From positions 1 to 51,409 of the forward strand of contig NSHR01000029.1 of assembly GCA_002737115.1 (NCBI GenBank): DNA of 51,409 bases. The letters run 5' to 3'. This DNA comes from Gemmatimonadota bacterium (GTDB lineage Bacteria > Gemmatimonadota > Gemmatimonadetes > Gemmatimonadales > Gemmatimonadaceae). Within the stretch, counting starts at the first letter, position 1. Every line of letters begins with the position of its first letter. The notes under the pieces are model-generated. The model was not told where the DNA came from. It ran no database searches and saw only the letters and a list, made by a program, of their open reading frames with translations. Of the stretch, positions 1 through 6,847 are shown piece after piece. The position numbers and the translations under genes were made by a program.

Positions 1-281
1 CGGCCCCGGTGAAGGCGCCGGTGAAGGCGCCGGTGAAGGCGCCGGTGAAGGCGCCGGTGAAGGCGCCGGTGAAGGTTCCGGTGAAGGCCCCGGTGAAGGC
101 CCCGGTGAAGGCGCCCGCCAAGAAGGCGGCCAAAGCCCCGGCCAAAGCCCCAGTCAAGGCACCGGCCAAGGCCCCAGTCAAGAAGGCGGTCAAGAAGGCG
201 GTCAAGGCCCCGGCCAAGGCACCAGCGAAGAAAGTGGCCAAAGCTCCTGCCAAGAAGGCGCCGGCCAAGAAGAAAAAGTAG
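1..281 (+). CDS. C-terminal tail of a Lys/Ala/Pro-repeat, probably DNA-binding, protein (5' partial)
   Basis: The reading frame is open from the left edge of the window to a TAG at 279-281, so the start lies upstream. About 90 residues are visible and nearly all are A, P, V and K in a four-residue rhythm (KAPV/KAPA), ending in a run of lysines. This resembles the basic histone H1-like tails attached to some bacterial HU-type or other nucleoid proteins. The tail alone cannot identify the folded domain. A nucleic-acid-binding role is inference from the charge. The DNA is built from 12-bp units that code for the motif. The next gene begins 6 nt downstream. Confidence 0.6.
   Translation, partial: APVKAPVKAPVKAPVKAPVKAPVKVPVKAPVKAPVKAPAKKAAKAPAKAPVKAPAKAPVKKAVKKAVKAPAKAPAKKVAKAPAKKAPAKKKK
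9..116 (+). repeat. 12-bp tandem repeats coding for KAPV units
   Basis: Roughly nine consecutive near-identical copies of a 12-bp unit (GTGAAGGCGCCG and close variants). Each unit encodes V-K-A-P. The first copies are identical and later ones drift (GTTCCG, GCCCCG), after which the pattern continues at protein level only. The perfect 5' copies suggest recent slippage expansion. Confidence 0.85.
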
Positions 282-287
282 TTCGAC

Positions 288-1235
288 GTGTTCGCCGCGT
301 CGGCACCGAGTCGCCTCGACTTCGGAGGAGGGTGGACAGATGTCCCACCCTATCCCGGAGAGCGAGGCGGCTTTGTTTGTAACCTCGCCATCGAGCGGCG
401 AGCCCGCGTCACGCTCCAACCGGGACTCGCCGAGGCGAACCGGCTACCGCTGGTCGCCGCCGCATTACGTCGCGCCGGCTACGAGGGGCGGGTCACCATC
501 GCGAGCGACTTCCCGATCGGCGCGGGGCTCGGTGGATCATCCGCGGCCGGCGTCGCGCTCGCGGCCGCCATCGCCGCCGCGCAGGGACAGCGGCCGGATC
601 GAGCGTGGCTCGCCGAGTGGAGTCGCGCGCTCGAAGTCGAAGAGCTGGGCATCGCCGGCGGCCGTCAGGATCACTACGCCGCCGCCTTTGGTGGCGCGCT
701 GGGGCTGACGTTCGGCGACCGCACGTCGGGCGACTACGTATCGGTGGAACAGATTCCGCTTTCGGCTCCCGTACGCGCCGCGCTCGAGGCACGCATCACC
801 CTCGTATACACGGGGGAATCGCGCATGAGTGGGGACACGATCACGGCCGTGCTCGACGCCTACCGCAGTCGCTCGCCGCATGTCGTGGAAGCGCTCGATC
901 GTATGGCCGTGCTGGCCCGCGGGATGCGAAGCGCATTGCATGCGGCCGACGTGACCACGCTGGCCGCGCTCGTGGACGAACACTGGATCCATCAGCGCGC
1001 CCTCCATCCGCGAATCAGCACCGAACGCATCGACGCGCTCGAGCAAGCCGCCCGCGCCGTGGGTGCCCAGGGACTGAAGGCACTCGGCGCTAGCGGCGGC
1101 GGTTGCGTGATGATCGTGAGCGCTGCCGACGACGTCGCTCGCGTGGTCGAAGCCGTCTCGCCATTCGGCGACGTCTTGCCGTGGCGCATCGCCGCGCGTG
1201 GTGTAGAGGTGTCGCCGATCTCGTCCGACGCCTAG
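288..1235 (+). CDS. GHMP-family sugar kinase (HddA / L-fucokinase-like)
   Basis: A 315-aa GHMP kinase, expected to phosphorylate a sugar or sugar phosphate with ATP in the cytoplasm. The N-terminal RLDFGGGWTDVPPY stretch (about residues 9-22) matches the substrate-binding motif of D-glycero-D-manno-heptose-7-phosphate kinases and of the kinase half of fucokinase. The ATP-binding GHMP motif 2, PIGAGLGGSSA, is at about residues 76-86. The C-terminal motif 3 is seen as LGASGGGCVMI near residue 265. The start is a GTG only 6 nt after the previous stop, with no strong Shine-Dalgarno sequence. The substrate cannot be settled from sequence; no other heptose or fucose gene is nearby. It runs into the M20 deacylase 10 nt downstream. 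Confidence 0.8.
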   Translation: MFAASAPSRLDFGGGWTDVPPYPGERGGFVCNLAIERRARVTLQPGLAEANRLPLVAAALRRAGYEGRVTIASDFPIGAGLGGSSAAGVALAAAIAAAQGQRPDRAWLAEWSRALEVEELGIAGGRQDHYAAAFGGALGLTFGDRTSGDYVSVEQIPLSAPVRAALEARITLVYTGESRMSGDTITAVLDAYRSRSPHVVEALDRMAVLARGMRSALHAADVTTLAALVDEHWIHQRALHPRISTERIDALEQAARAVGAQGLKALGASGGGCVMIVSAADDVARVVEAVSPFGDVLPWRIAARGVEVSPISSDA

Positions 1236-1245
1236 ACTGTACCTC

Positions 1246-2400
1246 GTGACGTACCGATATCCGCTTGATCCCGTCGCGCTGACGGCATCGCTGGTCGCGA
1301 TCGATTCGCGCAATCCGTCCCTCGTGCCCGACGGGCCGGGTGAACTCGCCTGTGCCACGCACCTGGCTGCCGTGCTGACGGCGTGGGGCTTCGCGGTATC
1401 GCTGCAGGAGATTGCCCCCGGCCGAGCGAACGTGATCGCGCGTATCGGTCCGAGCGGCTGCACGCCGCTCATCTTGAATGGCCATCTCGATGTCGTCGGC
1501 GTGGAAGGCATGTCGCACGCGCCCTTTGCGCCCGAGGTGCGAGAGGCCAACCTGTTCGGGCGCGGGTCGACGGATATGAAGGGCGGCGTGGCGGCCATGT
1601 GCGTGGCCGCCGCCCGCGCCGCCGCGCGCGGTGCGCTGGCGAGCGAGATCATCGTGACGGCCGTGTGCGACGAAGAGTACGAGTCGATCGGCACGCGCGC
1701 GTTGCTGTCTCAGGGGCTTCGCGCGACCGGGGCGATCATAACCGAACCCACCCGCATGGCGATCGCGCCGGCACACAAAGGCTTCGCGTGGATCGAAGTA
1801 GTGCTGCATGGACGCGCCGCCCACGGCAGTCGCTATGACGTGGGGATCGACGCCAACCGTCATGCTGGTCTGCTCCTGGCCGAACTGGATCGGTACGAAC
1901 GCGACGTGCTCACCCGCCGCATGCACCCTCTGCTGGGGCGCGCCTCACTGCACGCGTCGTCGATCGTGGGCGGCACCGGCTGGTCGACCTACGCCGATCG
2001 CTGCACGCTGCATATCGAACGCCGCACGCTACCCGGCGAGAGCGGGGACGAGGCGCTCGTCGACATCCGCGCGCTGTGCGATGCCCTCTCCGCGTCGCGC
2101 CCGGGCTTTCAGGCCGATGTGTCGTTGGTGTGCGCGCAGCCTCCGCTCGACCTCGCGCTCGATGCGCCGCTGATCGCGTCGGTGCGCGCGGCGTGCACGG
2201 CGGCTGGCGTGGCGCCCACCATCGCGGGCTTGTCGTGCTGGACCGATGCCGCCCTGTTCGCCGAGGCGGGGATTCCCGCGTTGTGTTTTGGCCCCGGCGA
2301 TATCGCCCGCGCGCATTCGGCCACGGAGTGGGTGGAAGTCGCGGAGCTCGAACGCGCGACGGAGATACTGGAAGCGGTGTGCGCGGCGTGGGGACGGTAG
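1246..2400 (+). CDS. M20-family metallo-deacylase (ArgE/DapE-like)
   Basis: A 384-aa zinc amidohydrolase of peptidase family M20, the fold of acetylornithine deacetylase and succinyl-diaminopimelate desuccinylase. Metal and catalytic motifs are in order: NGHLDVVG (His and Asp), GRGSTDMKGG (bridging Asp), CDEEYES (general-base Glu and metal Glu), EPT, and the dimerisation-domain histidine region HGRAAHGS. Length is typical for the family. It starts with GTG 10 nt after the sugar kinase stop. ArgE, DapE or another N-acyl amino-acid deacylase are all possible, and the flanking genes give no arginine or lysine context. A second, more distant M20 enzyme lies at 19100-20491. Confidence 0.85.
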   Translation: MTYRYPLDPVALTASLVAIDSRNPSLVPDGPGELACATHLAAVLTAWGFAVSLQEIAPGRANVIARIGPSGCTPLILNGHLDVVGVEGMSHAPFAPEVREANLFGRGSTDMKGGVAAMCVAAARAAARGALASEIIVTAVCDEEYESIGTRALLSQGLRATGAIITEPTRMAIAPAHKGFAWIEVVLHGRAAHGSRYDVGIDANRHAGLLLAELDRYERDVLTRRMHPLLGRASLHASSIVGGTGWSTYADRCTLHIERRTLPGESGDEALVDIRALCDALSASRPGFQADVSLVCAQPPLDLALDAPLIASVRAACTAAGVAPTIAGLSCWTDAALFAEAGIPALCFGPGDIARAHSATEWVEVAELERATEILEAVCAAWGR

Positions 2401-2490
2401 CGGATCGCGCTCGGTGGTAGGACCCCGTCCCCATCACCCACCACCTCAATCGCACCGCCGCCCTGCCGCCCTTGTACCTTGCAGTGACCT

Positions 2491-2706
2491 ATGCACCTCT
2501 CCGTCCTCCAGTACGACCGCCTCGAGCGCGCCATTACCAATGGCACTCGGCTTCAGCTGTATCGCCGCGGCACCGAGTTTCTGGTGATTCCCGAGCGACT
2601 CCGCCTGCAGCACGGACGTGAACTGATCGTGGCGCGTCATCCGAGTACCGGCAGCCTGCTCGAGATCTACATCGATGAACTGGACGCGATGGAGATCGTG
2701 AAGTGA
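2491..2706 (+). CDS. Small conserved-looking protein of unknown function
   Basis: A 71-aa soluble protein, MHLSVLQYDRLERAI at the N-terminus, with charged and hydrophobic residues alternating as expected for a small alpha/beta fold. No family is recognised. The coding case rests on good ATG context after a 90-nt gap and on its stop overlapping the GTG start of the RNase H-like gene as GTGA (2703-2706), which implies translational coupling. It may assist or regulate that RNase H-like protein, but this is inference from position only. Confidence 0.65.
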   Translation: MHLSVLQYDRLERAITNGTRLQLYRRGTEFLVIPERLRLQHGRELIVARHPSTGSLLEIYIDELDAMEIVK

Positions 2707-3341
2707 GTGCGATGTATCCACTGGTCGCGGTGTTTGCCGACGAATCGTGTCTCGGCAATGGCAAGAGTGGTGACACGCCCGGCGGACTGGGCGCGCTCAT
2801 CGAGTTCAGGCGGGCCGATGGCGCGGTGCAACGCTTCGACCTGTGGGCCTCGGAACCCGATACCACGAACAACCGGATGGCGCTGCGGTCGGTGATCGAC
2901 AGCTATCAGGCGATGTCCGGGAAGGGGAATCCCCTGTCGGTGCTCTTCACGACCGACTCGCGCTACATCGTGGACGGGATGACGTCCTGGGTGCGCGGGT
3001 GGATGGCGCGGGGCTGGAAGCGCGCACAGGGGCCGGTCGAGAACGTGGAGCTCTGGCAGGCGGCGGTCGACGCCGTGGCGATGCACGAGACGCAGTGGGC
3101 GTGGGTGAAGGGGCATGCCGGCCATCCGCAGAACGAGTACGCCAATCATCTGGCGACCCGGGCCGCCGCCGTGCAGGACCGCTCCGATGGACTCGTCGCG
3201 TCATCGTTTGAGGAGTGGTGGGCCGCGCAGCCTGTCCGGGCCAACACCAAGCGGGCCCCATTGTCACCGTTTCCCGCTCCGGATGCTTTCATGCCTGTTC
3301 CCGCGTTACCCGGGGCCACGACTGCGCGTCGAATGACGTAA
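2703..3341 (+). CDS. RNase HI-like protein with two substituted catalytic residues
   Basis: A 212-aa protein whose first ~155 residues align by eye with E. coli RNase HI: FADESCLGN, TTNNRM, TTDSRYIVDGM, GWK, VENVELW and WVKGHAGHPQNE are all recognisable. Of the D10-E48-D70-D134 tetrad, D13 and D85 are kept. The glutamate position after TTNNRM is Ala60, and the aspartate after NEYA is Asn148. E48 is essential in E. coli RNase HI, so classical RNA:DNA hybrid cleavage is doubtful. A hybrid-binding role or altered chemistry is possible. The C-terminal ~55 residues are a Pro/Ala-rich linker. The reading frame ends at a TAA that appears to be created by a frameshift into a zinc-ribbon segment (see 3333-3628). 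Confidence 0.75.
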   Translation: MSAMYPLVAVFADESCLGNGKSGDTPGGLGALIEFRRADGAVQRFDLWASEPDTTNNRMALRSVIDSYQAMSGKGNPLSVLFTTDSRYIVDGMTSWVRGWMARGWKRAQGPVENVELWQAAVDAVAMHETQWAWVKGHAGHPQNEYANHLATRAAAVQDRSDGLVASSFEEWWAAQPVRANTKRAPLSPFPAPDAFMPVPALPGATTARRMT

Positions 3342-3628
3342 GAACTCCGGCGCACGAGTCGCCTTCCGCCTCTCGCGCACGGTTCGCACGCAGTACCCGT
3401 ATCTCCTCACCCACGGCTTCACGCTCACCGATCTCGAAGAGCGGCTGCTACCGTTTCGGGAAGTGCGCCGTGAGATGGCCGATGGTGGGGCCAAGCCATG
3501 CGACTGTCGCTACTGCGGGAATCGCTTGCCGGAGCACCGAGCTCGACGTGCACTGGCGCTTCTGCGTGACGTGTGGTCGCAGCGCCGATCTTCCCGATCT
3601 CACGACCCCGATCCGACGAGCCGGCTAG
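3333..3628 (+). pseudogene. Frameshifted zinc-ribbon segment, separate gene or former C-terminus of the RNase H-like protein
   Basis: From 3343 one frame reads like real protein (ARVAFRLSRTVRTQYPYLL, then FTLTDLEERLLPFREV, then CDCRYCGNRLPEH). Near 3537 this sense moves to the next frame (ELDVHWRFCVTCGRSADLP) and ends at TAG 3626-3628. The two halves together give a CxC-x2-C ... CxxC zinc-ribbon. Removing one base near 3339 and one near 3537 yields one open frame of 97 codons from ATG 3333, which is also in frame with the RNase H-like gene. So it was either a short overlapping gene or a zinc-ribbon tail of that protein. The lesions could be true decay or sequencing error; neither site is a homopolymer. 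Confidence 0.5.
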
Positions 3629-3689
3629 TTTCGTCTCGTCCGGTGACTCCTGTCGATCGCGTGAGGTGTGTCCTCGTGTATACTCGTGT

Positions 3690-4844
3690 ATGCCTCACGT
3701 TTTGCCTGTCCGGTCATTGGTTCGACGCGCGCTGCACGCCGCGTCGGCGCTGAGCATCTGCACCGCCTGCGCATCAGCGATTCCAGTGGGAGTGCCGATG
3801 GGCCCGAATGGCGCCGCGCCGGTCGGCGGCTCCCCGTCGGCGCCGTCAACCCAGCTTCCCCTACGCTGGCCCGTGCGCACGGCCGAACACATCGACCTGT
3901 GGCTGCATGCGTTCGCGCTAATCAGTGAGGACACGGCGCGCGTGCGACTGTATCGCTACGGCTATCGCGACTCGTTGGTGGTCGTCAAGAATCAGCGCAA
4001 CGTGCTGACGAGCCTCGATGCCAATCGGGCTACACTTGCCAAGCGGTTGCCACTGACGGGCGGCTATTTGACGGCGCAATTTCTCCCGTTCGAATTCGCG
4101 AACTGGGATGCCATGGCCTACGCGATCGAACGCTTTCTGGAGTTCGCGGGCGATCCGCGGCGGGCTCCCGATCGCGAAACCCAAGCCCGCGTGGCGCTGA
4201 TCGCGTCGATGTTTCCGACGGCGGCAGATCGCGAGTGGCTCCGCCTGTTCCTGGCCAGCGTCCGTGATGAACAGGCGCAATTCTTCAACGCCGAGCATTC
4301 GCGTCTCCTTCGCACCCGTGCGCCCGTGATCACGTCGGTAGACAGTCTGTGGCAGCAGGTCTATCGCACGAAATTCGAGCGCTTTCTGAACAACACGGCG
4401 CAGCGGCAGGGCGACCTACTGTTGTCGCTGCCGATTGGTGGCGAAGGGCGCACCGCCACAGGGCCCAACCGGCAGACGATGGTGGCGGTGCCCTTCCCCG
4501 CGCGCAGCGAAGACGCGGTGCAGGTGTTGTACGTGATGGCGCACGAGATTACCGGCTCGCTGGTGGGTACGGTGGTGGCGGACAACACGACACCGGCCGA
4601 ACAGCGCGCGGGTACGGCGGACCGCTATGTCTCACTGGGTCAGGTGCAGGCGGGTGCGCTGCTGTTGGCCGCCATCGCGCCGGAACTGCGCGACGGATAT
4701 GTGCGATATTACGTGGAGCAAGCCAACATCCGTCGTTCGGGCGTGACCTCGTACCCCGCGCTCTTCGACTCCGGCTTCGCGCTGCCGACGGCGATTCGCG
4801 AGGCGTTGCAGCGGCAAATCGATATTATTTTGAGCGGCATCTAG
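3690..4844 (+). CDS. Secreted or lipid-anchored protein of unknown function
   Basis: About 384 aa from ATG 3690. Translation upstream of this ATG reads as low-complexity noise, while from it there is a positively charged start, a hydrophobic stretch and ALSICTACAS, a signal peptide with possible lipobox-like cysteines. The mature part is mixed helical, with a run of Trp/Arg-rich helices (DREWLRLFLASVRDEQAQFF) and VMAHEITGSLVGT around residue 290. The HE pair there lacks a second histidine, so a metallopeptidase call is not justified. No family is recognised. A 10-bp direct repeat (TCGTGTATAC/TCGTGTATGC) overlaps the start codon. Confidence 0.6.
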   Translation: MPHVLPVRSLVRRALHAASALSICTACASAIPVGVPMGPNGAAPVGGSPSAPSTQLPLRWPVRTAEHIDLWLHAFALISEDTARVRLYRYGYRDSLVVVKNQRNVLTSLDANRATLAKRLPLTGGYLTAQFLPFEFANWDAMAYAIERFLEFAGDPRRAPDRETQARVALIASMFPTAADREWLRLFLASVRDEQAQFFNAEHSRLLRTRAPVITSVDSLWQQVYRTKFERFLNNTAQRQGDLLLSLPIGGEGRTATGPNRQTMVAVPFPARSEDAVQVLYVMAHEITGSLVGTVVADNTTPAEQRAGTADRYVSLGQVQAGALLLAAIAPELRDGYVRYYVEQANIRRSGVTSYPALFDSGFALPTAIREALQRQIDIILSGI

Positions 4845-4877
4845 TGCCGATGTGCGTCCCTCTGCTTTCCCGGATTC

Positions 4878-5693
4878 ATGGCTGACATTCCGCGCACCGC
4901 GCTCGAGCGCGTGCTGGCCCGCGCCAGCGAGCTGCAGACCACCACCGCCGACGGCGTCGAGAACGTGTCGGAGGAACGGCTGCTTGACATCGCCAAGGAA
5001 GTCGGGCTCGATCTGGCGCATGTGCGTCAGGCGATCGCCGAGGAACGGGCGCGCCTGCCAATGACGGAGCTCGAAACGGGCCCACTGCTCGACAGCTTGG
5101 GGCCGGCGTCACTGGGCGCGCAGCGCACGGTGCCGGGCACGCCCGACGACATCCTGCGGCGACTCGATTCGTGGATGCCGCGCATGGAGTCACTCTCCAC
5201 GCGTCGTCGCATCGGCGACCGGCAAAGCTGGGAGCCGCGCCACGATCCGTTCGGCAATTTTTTGCGGTCGTTCGGCGTGGGCGGTCGGCGCTTCGATCTC
5301 GTGCGGGTGGATCAGGTCACGGCCAGTGTCACGGCCATCGACAGTGCCCGCAGCGTGGTCCGGCTCGATGCAGAGATCGCCGGCATGCGCCGCATGCAAC
5401 GCAATCAGGCGGTGGCGCTGGTCCTCGCCCTCGGCGTGCTGTACGCCGTCATCGCGGTACCGGTGCTCTTTCTGGTCAGCACCGGCGCTGGCACCGGCAT
5501 TCTCGTTGGGCTCAGCGCGTTCGTGGGCGGTAGCGGATTCTTGGGCTGGCGGGCCCTGCGGCGCGCCTATCGCAACGCGATCGACCGCATGCATCTGCGC
5601 ATCGAACAATTGCTCGATGAGCTGGAGCAGGATCGCATGAAAGAACCGCCCAACCTGCTACAGAAGGTCGTGACGCAGATTACGGCGCGGTAA
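4878..5693 (+). CDS. Two-TM membrane protein with N-terminal helical domain
   Basis: A 271-aa protein of unknown function. Residues 1-60 form a predicted helical domain (SEERLLDIAKEVGLDLAHV) of the type placed before membrane anchors in several bacterial regulatory proteins. Residues ~90-165 are soluble. Two hydrophobic segments at about 177-200 and 206-227 are separated by a Gly-rich turn, followed by a charged helical, possibly coiled-coil, tail (RIEQLLDELEQDRMKE). It starts 33 nt after the secreted protein and may be co-transcribed with it. Its 3' end overlaps the 3' end of the convergent squalene synthase gene by 14 nt. Confidence 0.65.
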   Translation: MADIPRTALERVLARASELQTTTADGVENVSEERLLDIAKEVGLDLAHVRQAIAEERARLPMTELETGPLLDSLGPASLGAQRTVPGTPDDILRRLDSWMPRMESLSTRRRIGDRQSWEPRHDPFGNFLRSFGVGGRRFDLVRVDQVTASVTAIDSARSVVRLDAEIAGMRRMQRNQAVALVLALGVLYAVIAVPVLFLVSTGAGTGILVGLSAFVGGSGFLGWRALRRAYRNAIDRMHLRIEQLLDELEQDRMKEPPNLLQKVVTQITAR

Positions 5694-6756
5694 CCAGCTC
5701 CAGCACGAACGCGCGCCGACGCACGCGCTCGACCAGCCAGCGCACGCCCGTGTTGCTCATGACGAGCATCGAGCCGGTCATGAGCAGCGACTTCACTTCG
5801 CGACGCGAAATCTTGACCGATCCGCCTGGCTTGAGCATGGCCGTGCTCTGCACCAGATCGCGCAGCGTGGCGTAGGCCAGCAGCAACGGGAGAATGCAGA
5901 ACAGGCGGATCGCAATGGCGCGGCGCGGAATGAGCAGCAGATACAGGCGCGCCTCTTCGAGATCGTGCCACGCCAGCTGGATGAGCTGCGTGAGCGCTTC
6001 GCGATTCTTCGCGATCAGCTCCGGCGCGAGAATGCTGCTCTGCGAGCTGCCGTGCGCGCGCAACAGCTCCTCGGGCACGTACACGGAGTTCTCTTTCTCC
6101 GCATCGACCGCAACATCCTTCAGGATGTTCACCGTTTGCAGCGCTTCGGCGAACGCGCGGCATCGCTCGCGCAGAATCGCATAGCGCTTGGTGCCGATGC
6201 TCGACGAGTGTTCGTGCCAGAGATCGGTGAGCATGTAGCCCACCGTCCCCGCCACGTAGTAGCAGTACTCCTTGTACTCCTCGACGGTCTGAATCCGAAT
6301 GCCGTCGGGATACAGCAGCACGAACTTGCGCATGCCGATCGCCATCTCGGCGACCCACTTCTGCACCACGGCACGCGTGTTCGGCGGCAGCACGGAGAAG
6401 TGCGCGAACACGAGATCGGCGTTGAGCGTCAGCGACAGATGCGCCTCGTCGCCGACGAGCGGCTGCACCCCCCGCAAAAACCGTTCGAGCGCCGCGGCGT
6501 CATCAAAGGCCGCCAGGAAGTCGTCGAAGAGCGCGGCCTTCACCTGCGGATCCACCGCGGGGGCGTCCTCAACCGTGTCGGCGATGCGGCACAACAGGTA
6601 CGCGTCGAGCACCGCCTGACCGAGTGCACCGGGCAATACCTTGATGCCGAGCGCGAAGGTGCGCGACACTGCCGGCAGGATGGCCTCGCAGAAGCGGGCG
6701 GCATCGCGCTGGGACAGAGCGGCAGAGACGGCGGTCGGCAGGGTCATATCGTGCAA
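5680..6756 (-). CDS. Squalene/phytoene synthase family protein
   Basis: A 358-aa head-to-head prenyl synthase, joining two isoprenyl diphosphates in carotenoid or squalene/hopanoid synthesis. Both aspartate-rich Mg-diphosphate motifs are present: CRIADTVEDA (D60, D64) and NILKDVAVDAE (D214, D218). The middle helix YCYYVAGTVGYMLTDLW is characteristic of the family and closer in style to squalene synthases (YCHYVAGLVG) than to CrtB. A hydrophobic helix follows near residues 265-280. No desaturase, CrtB partner or hopanoid cluster is adjacent, so the product is undecided. An in-frame ATG three codons in (6747) is an equally good start. It is divergent from the FAD oxidoreductase. Confidence 0.85.
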   Translation of the reverse strand: MHDMTLPTAVSAALSQRDAARFCEAILPAVSRTFALGIKVLPGALGQAVLDAYLLCRIADTVEDAPAVDPQVKAALFDDFLAAFDDAAALERFLRGVQPLVGDEAHLSLTLNADLVFAHFSVLPPNTRAVVQKWVAEMAIGMRKFVLLYPDGIRIQTVEEYKEYCYYVAGTVGYMLTDLWHEHSSSIGTKRYAILRERCRAFAEALQTVNILKDVAVDAEKENSVYVPEELLRAHGSSQSSILAPELIAKNREALTQLIQLAWHDLEEARLYLLLIPRRAIAIRLFCILPLLLAYATLRDLVQSTAMLKPGGSVKISRREVKSLLMTGSMLVMSNTGVRWLVERVRRRAFVLELVTAP

Positions 6757-6847
6757 GATACGATGGGTGGCCGTCGTGCGTCACCAAGTCTGGACGGCGA
6801 GTGTGACGAATGCACAGTCCGGGCCCAAGAGGGCCTTGCCGCCGCCG

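Noticed and set aside
4540-4590. HE pair (AHEITGSL) as a metallopeptidase site in the secreted protein at 3690
   Set aside because: No second histidine in HExxH spacing and no downstream Glu motif; not enough for a zinc-peptidase call.
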